The notes under the pieces were generated by a model that saw only the letters and a program-made list of their open reading frames with translations, was not told where the DNA came from and made no database searches. A DNA stretch of 14,838 nucleotides from an uncultured Actinomycetes bacterium (GTDB taxonomy: Bacteria; Actinomycetota; Thermoleophilia; Gaiellales; F1-60-MAGs149), in contig CAINDT010000082.1 in the NCBI GenBank assembly GCA_903847495.1, positions 1 to 14,838 on the forward strand, read 5' to 3'. This document shows positions 13,349 through 14,838 of this stretch, piece by piece (position 1 is the first letter of the stretch; the number at the start of each line of letters is the position of its first letter). The translations under genes and the position numbers were made by a program.

Positions 13349-14065
13349 ATGAGCACCGCCGCCCGCGATACCGCGCTCCATGCACTTGTGCCGGTCGAGC
13401 GCCTGCTGCGACGGGCCGAGCCTGACGCCGTGCCCGATCTGCTCGAGCTGCGTGCCGCCCTTGAGTCAACGGCCGGCCGAACCGTCACCCGTGGGCGTGC
13501 GGCGCGCTTCCTCGCTCTCACTCAGACGAGCATCGACCGTTGGATCGCCGATGGGGCGATCCCGACGGTCATCGATATCGACGGGAAGACGATGGTGCCA
13601 ACACGCGAGCTGGTCCGGCTGCGCGTAGAGATGGACGATGCGCGGCGGCATGGCGCCCAGCGACCACTCAGCGTCGTCGTGCGTCAGCGGCGCGACCGCG
13701 CGAAGCACGTGCCATTCAAGGAGATCGCACCGCCCGATCTGCTCGTCGAGCTCACGTCACCCGGTCACCGTCGTGCCGAGGTTGTCGATCTCGCCGTACA
13801 TCGGCTGATCACACGCGACCTCGATGAACGTGCCGTTGCGATCGCCCGTTGGCAGCTGGAGGCGGCCGCTCACGATGGCGTGCTGCACGCCGTGTGGGCG
13901 GAGCGGTGGCGTGCACTGCTCGAGCGAGCACCAGTTGAGCTTCGTACGTTGATCGCTGCCGACACGCCGGAGGCGGCCCGGCTCAGGCAAACATCGCCCT
14001 TCAAGGGTCTGGTGCCGCATGAGGATCGGCGCGCGCTGATGCAGTACCTGGTCGATGCCGCATGA
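13349..14065 (+). CDS. HTH DNA-binding protein, probable antitoxin
   Basis: This 238-residue protein is not assigned to a named family. Residues about 47-91 (TRGRAARFLALTQTSIDRWIADGAIPT, then a short wing and TRELVRL) look like an excisionase/MerR-type helix-turn-helix. An N-terminal helical stretch (10-42) may dimerise. The C-terminal half (about 105-235) is basic at first (VVVRQRRDRAKH) and ends with SPFKGLVPHEDRRALMQYL; I do not recognise it. The ATG at 13349 is preferred over an in-frame GTG at 13334, because the GTG falls inside the -10 region. Its stop overlaps the next start as ATGA. First position in a two-gene unit, DNA-binding character and a nucleotidyltransferase-like partner suggest an autoregulating antitoxin. 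Function is inferred from context. Confidence 0.75.
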   Translation: MSTAARDTALHALVPVERLLRRAEPDAVPDLLELRAALESTAGRTVTRGRAARFLALTQTSIDRWIADGAIPTVIDIDGKTMVPTRELVRLRVEMDDARRHGAQRPLSVVVRQRRDRAKHVPFKEIAPPDLLVELTSPGHRRAEVVDLAVHRLITRDLDERAVAIARWQLEAAAHDGVLHAVWAERWRALLERAPVELRTLIAADTPEAARLRQTSPFKGLVPHEDRRALMQYLVDAA

Positions 14066-14595
14066 GGCGGGATCAGTTCGACCACGTGGTGCGCGCTGCG
14101 GCGGCGGTCGTTGATGACGAGCTCATCATCGTCGGTAGCCAGGCAATTCTCGCGCAGCATCCACTGGCGCCAGATGAGATGGTGGTCTCGGAGGAACTCG
14201 ACGTGTATCCCCGGTCTAACCCGGCGCGTGCCATCGAGATCGAAGCGGTACTTGGACAGGGGTCGCTGTTCGAGGAAACGTTTGGATATCGCGCCCACGG
14301 GGTCGGTCCCGAGACGGCGACGCTCCCGGCTGGATGGCAAGAGCGACTGGTGCGGGTTGAAGTCGAAACCTTGACGGGAGCGCCGGCGGTCGGATGGGCC
14401 GCGGAAGCTCACGACCTCGTGCTCTCCAAGCTCGTGGCGGGCCGTGAGGAGGACTACGTCTTCGCAGTTGCCGCACTGCGTTCCGAGATCGTCGATGCAG
14501 GCGAACTCGAGCAGCGAGCGGCGCTGCTGCCGAACGATCATCGTGCACGAGCGGTGGAGCGCATCACGGGCGTGCTTGCCCGTGCAGCCAGCTAG
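14062..14595 (+). CDS. Nucleotidyltransferase-like protein (DUF6036-type), probable toxin
   Basis: This 177-residue protein has the outline of a minimal nucleotidyltransferase. The GS motif is in ELIIVGSQAILAQHP (20-34), followed by an acidic pair in VVSEELDVYPRS (E45 and D47, where DxD is usual), and a third possible carboxylate in LVRVEVETL (E100 or E102). The segment AHDLVLSKLVAGREEDYVFAVAAL (117-139) resembles the 'DLxxxKLxxxRxKDxxD' helix of DUF6036 proteins. The family includes predicted toxins related to the nucleotidyltransferase toxins of AbiEii/MenT type, which modify tRNA; whether this one is active is unknown. The first carboxylate is Glu rather than Asp. Its start overlaps the HTH gene by 4 bases, so it is surely co-translated. 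Its stop overlaps that of the convergent transporter gene in the palindrome CTAG. Confidence 0.78.
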   Translation: MRRDQFDHVVRAAAAVVDDELIIVGSQAILAQHPLAPDEMVVSEELDVYPRSNPARAIEIEAVLGQGSLFEETFGYRAHGVGPETATLPAGWQERLVRVEVETLTGAPAVGWAAEAHDLVLSKLVAGREEDYVFAVAALRSEIVDAGELEQRAALLPNDHRARAVERITGVLARAAS

Positions 14596-14838
14596 GAGAG
14601 CAGCCCGAGCCCGGTCACCGCGAGCAGCGTCACCGCGATGCCGATGTACTGGTTCACGAAGAGCCGCTCGCGCATGCCGATGATGCCGATCAGCGCGGCG
14701 GCGGTGCCCCACTGCGTGGCCGTTACCGACGCGACCGACAGCGGGCCGATCGAGGCCGCGAAGGCGAAGAAGGCGAAGCCGACGGCGTCGAGCAATCCGC
14801 ACCACAGAATCGGATAGACGTTGGTGCGCTTCGGCAGC
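14592..14838 (-). CDS. EamA/DMT-type transporter, C-terminal part
   Basis: A leftward open frame enters from the right edge and ends with TAG at 14594-14592. The visible 81 residues form about three hydrophobic segments. They include FAFFAFAASIGPLSVASVTATQW, then AALIGIIGM, a short RERL turn, and FVNQYIGIAVTLLAVTGLGLLS at the very end. The pattern of a GP/S-rich helix, the RERLxxxQxxGIxxxxxGxxLLS ending and a tail without a soluble domain is typical of EamA (DMT superfamily) exporters. The substrate cannot be told. The start lies beyond the window. Confidence 0.72.
   Translation of the reverse strand, partial: LPKRTNVYPILWCGLLDAVGFAFFAFAASIGPLSVASVTATQWGTAAALIGIIGMRERLFVNQYIGIAVTLLAVTGLGLLS

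Noticed and set aside
1..14838. CRISPR array, insertion sequence, transposase or prophage genes
   Set aside because: No regularly spaced repeats, transposase-like motifs or phage structural genes were seen in any frame; the palindromes are too few and too irregularly placed to be an array.

Overview
The window is GC-rich, densely packed bacterial DNA. Codon usage, the frequency of GTG starts and leaderless-looking 5' ends, and the gene set (CASTOR/POLLUX-like channel, iron-sulfur photolyase, SirB1-like protein) point to an actinomycete. A deep-branching, Thermoleophilia/Solirubrobacterales-like lineage is my best guess. That placement is inference, because there is no rRNA or other phylogenetic marker here.

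Layout. (1) 1-172 is a non-coding lead-in with two hairpins. (2) 173-2775 (+) holds a three-segment membrane protein of unknown function followed 5 bases later by a two-RCK-domain CASTOR/POLLUX-like ion channel. (3) 2815-7052 (-) is one tightly spaced unit: an Fpg/Nei DNA glycosylase overlapping an FeS-type (6-4) photolyase, then an AlgH/YqgE protein, an MFS transporter and, 28 bases further on, a tRNA-Lys(TTT) gene with an odd D-arm. (4) 7109-9497 (+) is a divergent pair of flavoproteins: an amine-oxidase/phytoene-desaturase-like enzyme and a monomeric-sarcosine-oxidase-like enzyme. (5) 9498-9866 is a gene-free gap carrying two near-identical long palindromes. (6) 9867-10514 (+) encodes a SirB1/transglutaminase-like protein lacking the nucleophilic cysteine. 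(7) 10558-13304 (+) is a two-gene unit with a GTGA overlap: an unrecognised N-terminal domain fused to a GcvT aminomethyltransferase domain, then a glutamate-racemase homologue that has lost both catalytic cysteines. (8) 13349-14595 (+) is a toxin-antitoxin-like pair (HTH protein plus nucleotidyltransferase-like protein) behind an AT-rich promoter. (9) 14592-14838 (-) is the C-terminal end of an EamA/DMT-type transporter, which shares its CTAG stop with the gene converging on it.

How the genes may work together. The Fpg/photolyase pair is a light- and oxidation-damage DNA repair unit. The sarcosine-oxidase-like flavoenzyme and the GcvT-fusion protein both belong to families that handle N-methyl or aminomethyl groups (one-carbon metabolism), but they are separated by the palindrome gap and a SirB1-like gene, so a shared pathway is only a hypothesis. 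The best candidate for something undescribed is the 10558-13304 unit: a new domain fused to an aminomethyltransferase and translationally coupled to a racemase-fold pseudoenzyme. Next come the palindromic repeat family and the HTH/nucleotidyltransferase pair.
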